From contig CALCNO010000055.1 of assembly GCA_937897615.1 (NCBI GenBank), positions 1 to 6,810 of the forward strand: a stretch of 6,810 bases of DNA, written 5' to 3'. The DNA comes from an uncultured Anaerolineaceae bacterium. Lineage in GTDB: Bacteria > Chloroflexota > Anaerolineae > Anaerolineales > Anaerolineaceae. The notes below the pieces were generated by a model that saw only the letters and a program-made list of their open reading frames with translations, was not told where the DNA came from and did no database searches. The translations under genes and the position numbers were made by a program. Shown one piece after another: positions 6,314 to 6,810 of this stretch. The first letter of the stretch is position 1. Every line of letters starts with the position of its first letter.

Positions 6314-6675
6314 TGGTTATTTCCTCCGGTGATTTGTGTATTTTCAACCCGTTCCGCCAGGCTGCCCTGGTAGGAAAGGCTATCTGCAAGCACCTGGCGC
6401 AACAGATCCAGCGCTTTGATGATGCGGTGATCGGTAAGCGAATAGATCACATTTTGGCCGTCGCGCGTGGCGGTTACCATGTGGCGTTCGCGCAAATTTT
6501 GCAAATGTTTTGATACGGTTGGCTGGCTGACCCCCACTGCCTTCACCAGGTCCCCCACCGATTGGGGTTGTTCGGCAATACTGTAGAGCAACAGGATGCG
6601 GGTGGGGTCCGCCAGGGCGGCACACACCTGGGCATGCATGCGCATGACTTCATCGCGTAATTGAGGGTTGATCAT
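6310..6675 (-). CDS. ArsR-family winged-helix repressor of the sulfur operon
   Basis: A 121-residue ArsR/SmtB-type regulator. LADPTRILLLYSIAEQPQSV (21-40) is the family's opening, and the DNA-reading helix is VGVSQPTVSKHLQNLRERHM (47-66), followed by the wing (VTATRDGQNVIYSLTD, 67-82). The metal-binding ELCVCDL motif is replaced by SVGDLV, and the alpha-5 DxH metal site is also missing (DHRII). Its only cysteine is Cys18, so the two-cysteine persulfide switch known from BigR/SqrR is not present in the usual form; what it senses is open. It is first in the operon, coupled by an ATGA overlap to the SQR-like gene, and is probably autoregulated through the palindrome at 6692-6717. The ribosome-binding site is weak (AAAGAAG upstream of the ATG). 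The start at 6675 is preferred because it gives the full N-terminal helix; Met11 or Met13 are alternatives. Confidence 0.9.
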   Translation of the reverse strand: MINPQLRDEVMRMHAQVCAALADPTRILLLYSIAEQPQSVGDLVKAVGVSQPTVSKHLQNLRERHMVTATRDGQNVIYSLTDHRIIKALDLLRQVLADSLSYQGSLAERVENTQITGGNNQ

Positions 6676-6691
6676 TTCGCTTCTTTACTTG

Positions 6692-6717
6692 GATATATGC
6701 CAATATTAGAATATATC
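6692..6717. promoter_or_regulatory. Candidate ArsR-type operator (26-bp near-palindrome)
   Basis: GATATAT (6692-6698) and ATATATC (6711-6717) are perfect inverted arms around a central AATATT palindrome (6702-6707) that shares the same centre; 11 of 13 base pairs match. This length and AT-rich symmetry fit the operators of dimeric ArsR proteins. The site lies 17-42 bases upstream of the repressor ATG and overlaps the start point expected from the candidate promoter at 6721-6748, a position that suits repression. Binding itself is inferred. Confidence 0.55.
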
Positions 6718-6720
6718 TAT

Positions 6721-6748
6721 ATTGTATGCCATTCGAGAAAAAAAGCAA
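6721..6748 (-). promoter_or_regulatory. Candidate sigma70-like promoter of the sulfur operon
   Basis: On the minus strand, TTGCTT (6748-6743) and TACAAT (6726-6721) are separated by 16 bases. The -10 matches the consensus at five of six positions; the -35 matches only at its TTG. Transcription would start near 6714, inside the palindrome at 6692-6717, which supports pairing the two as promoter and operator. The surrounding DNA is AT-rich, so chance matches are possible. Confidence 0.4.
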
Positions 6749-6752
6749 GAGT

Positions 6753-6810
6753 ATGGTTAAAATGAGCAATCACAAATCCCCCGTGAAACAAATTGCGCTT
6801 AAAACAAAAG
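6753..6810 (+). CDS. Possible start of a divergent gene, cut by the window edge
   Basis: From the ATG at 6753 an open frame of 19 codons (with a second in-frame ATG at 6762) runs off the right edge. The encoded start is Lys-rich and hydrophilic (MSNHKSPVKQIALKTK from the second ATG). There is only a weak purine-rich stretch upstream and the frame is too short to judge, so this may be chance. If real, it would be divergent from the ArsR operon and might share its control region. Confidence 0.22.
   Translation, partial: MVKMSNHKSPVKQIALKTK

Overview
The window looks like chromosomal DNA of a bacterium, most likely a member of the Chloroflexota (Anaerolineae-like). This is inferred from the style of the genes (an SQR-like flavoprotein with DsrE2 and TusE-like sulfur-carrier partners, a GT-C membrane protein, small SH3-domain membrane proteins) and not from any marker gene, so the taxonomy is tentative. 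There are no rRNA, tRNA, CRISPR or recognisable insertion sequence features.

The window has three blocks. (1) Positions 1 to about 1310 are clearly AT-rich and hold one plus-strand gene: a PD-(D/E)XK nuclease of the DUF91/NucS-like type. An imperfect 22-bp palindrome lies upstream of it, and a 17-nt imperfect inverted repeat pair (1200-1279) lies downstream. The composition changes abruptly at about 1310, which suggests that the nuclease block was acquired separately. (2) Positions 1362-4094 form a compact plus-strand operon: a four-cysteine zinc-ribbon-like membrane protein, a double SH3b membrane protein, and a GT-C type (family 39-like) polytopic glycosyltransferase. The glycosyltransferase is split into two pieces by a -1 frame change at about 3027. 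(3) Positions 4172-6675 form a minus-strand operon read right to left: an ArsR-family repressor, an SQR-like FAD oxidoreductase (start overlapping the repressor stop as ATGA), a single-cysteine TusE/DsrC-like sulfur carrier, and a DsrE2-like sulfurtransferase. A perfect 12-bp-stem hairpin at 4123-4150 separates the two convergent operons and can serve both.

The sulfur operon reads as one unit: the flavoprotein would oxidise sulfide (or a related sulfur species) to sulfane sulfur at the membrane, and TusE-like and DsrE2-like proteins would accept and pass on the sulfur. The ArsR protein probably controls the unit through a 26-bp near-palindrome just downstream of a candidate promoter. No dsrAB, tusA or rhodanese gene is in the window, so the final sulfur acceptor is unknown.
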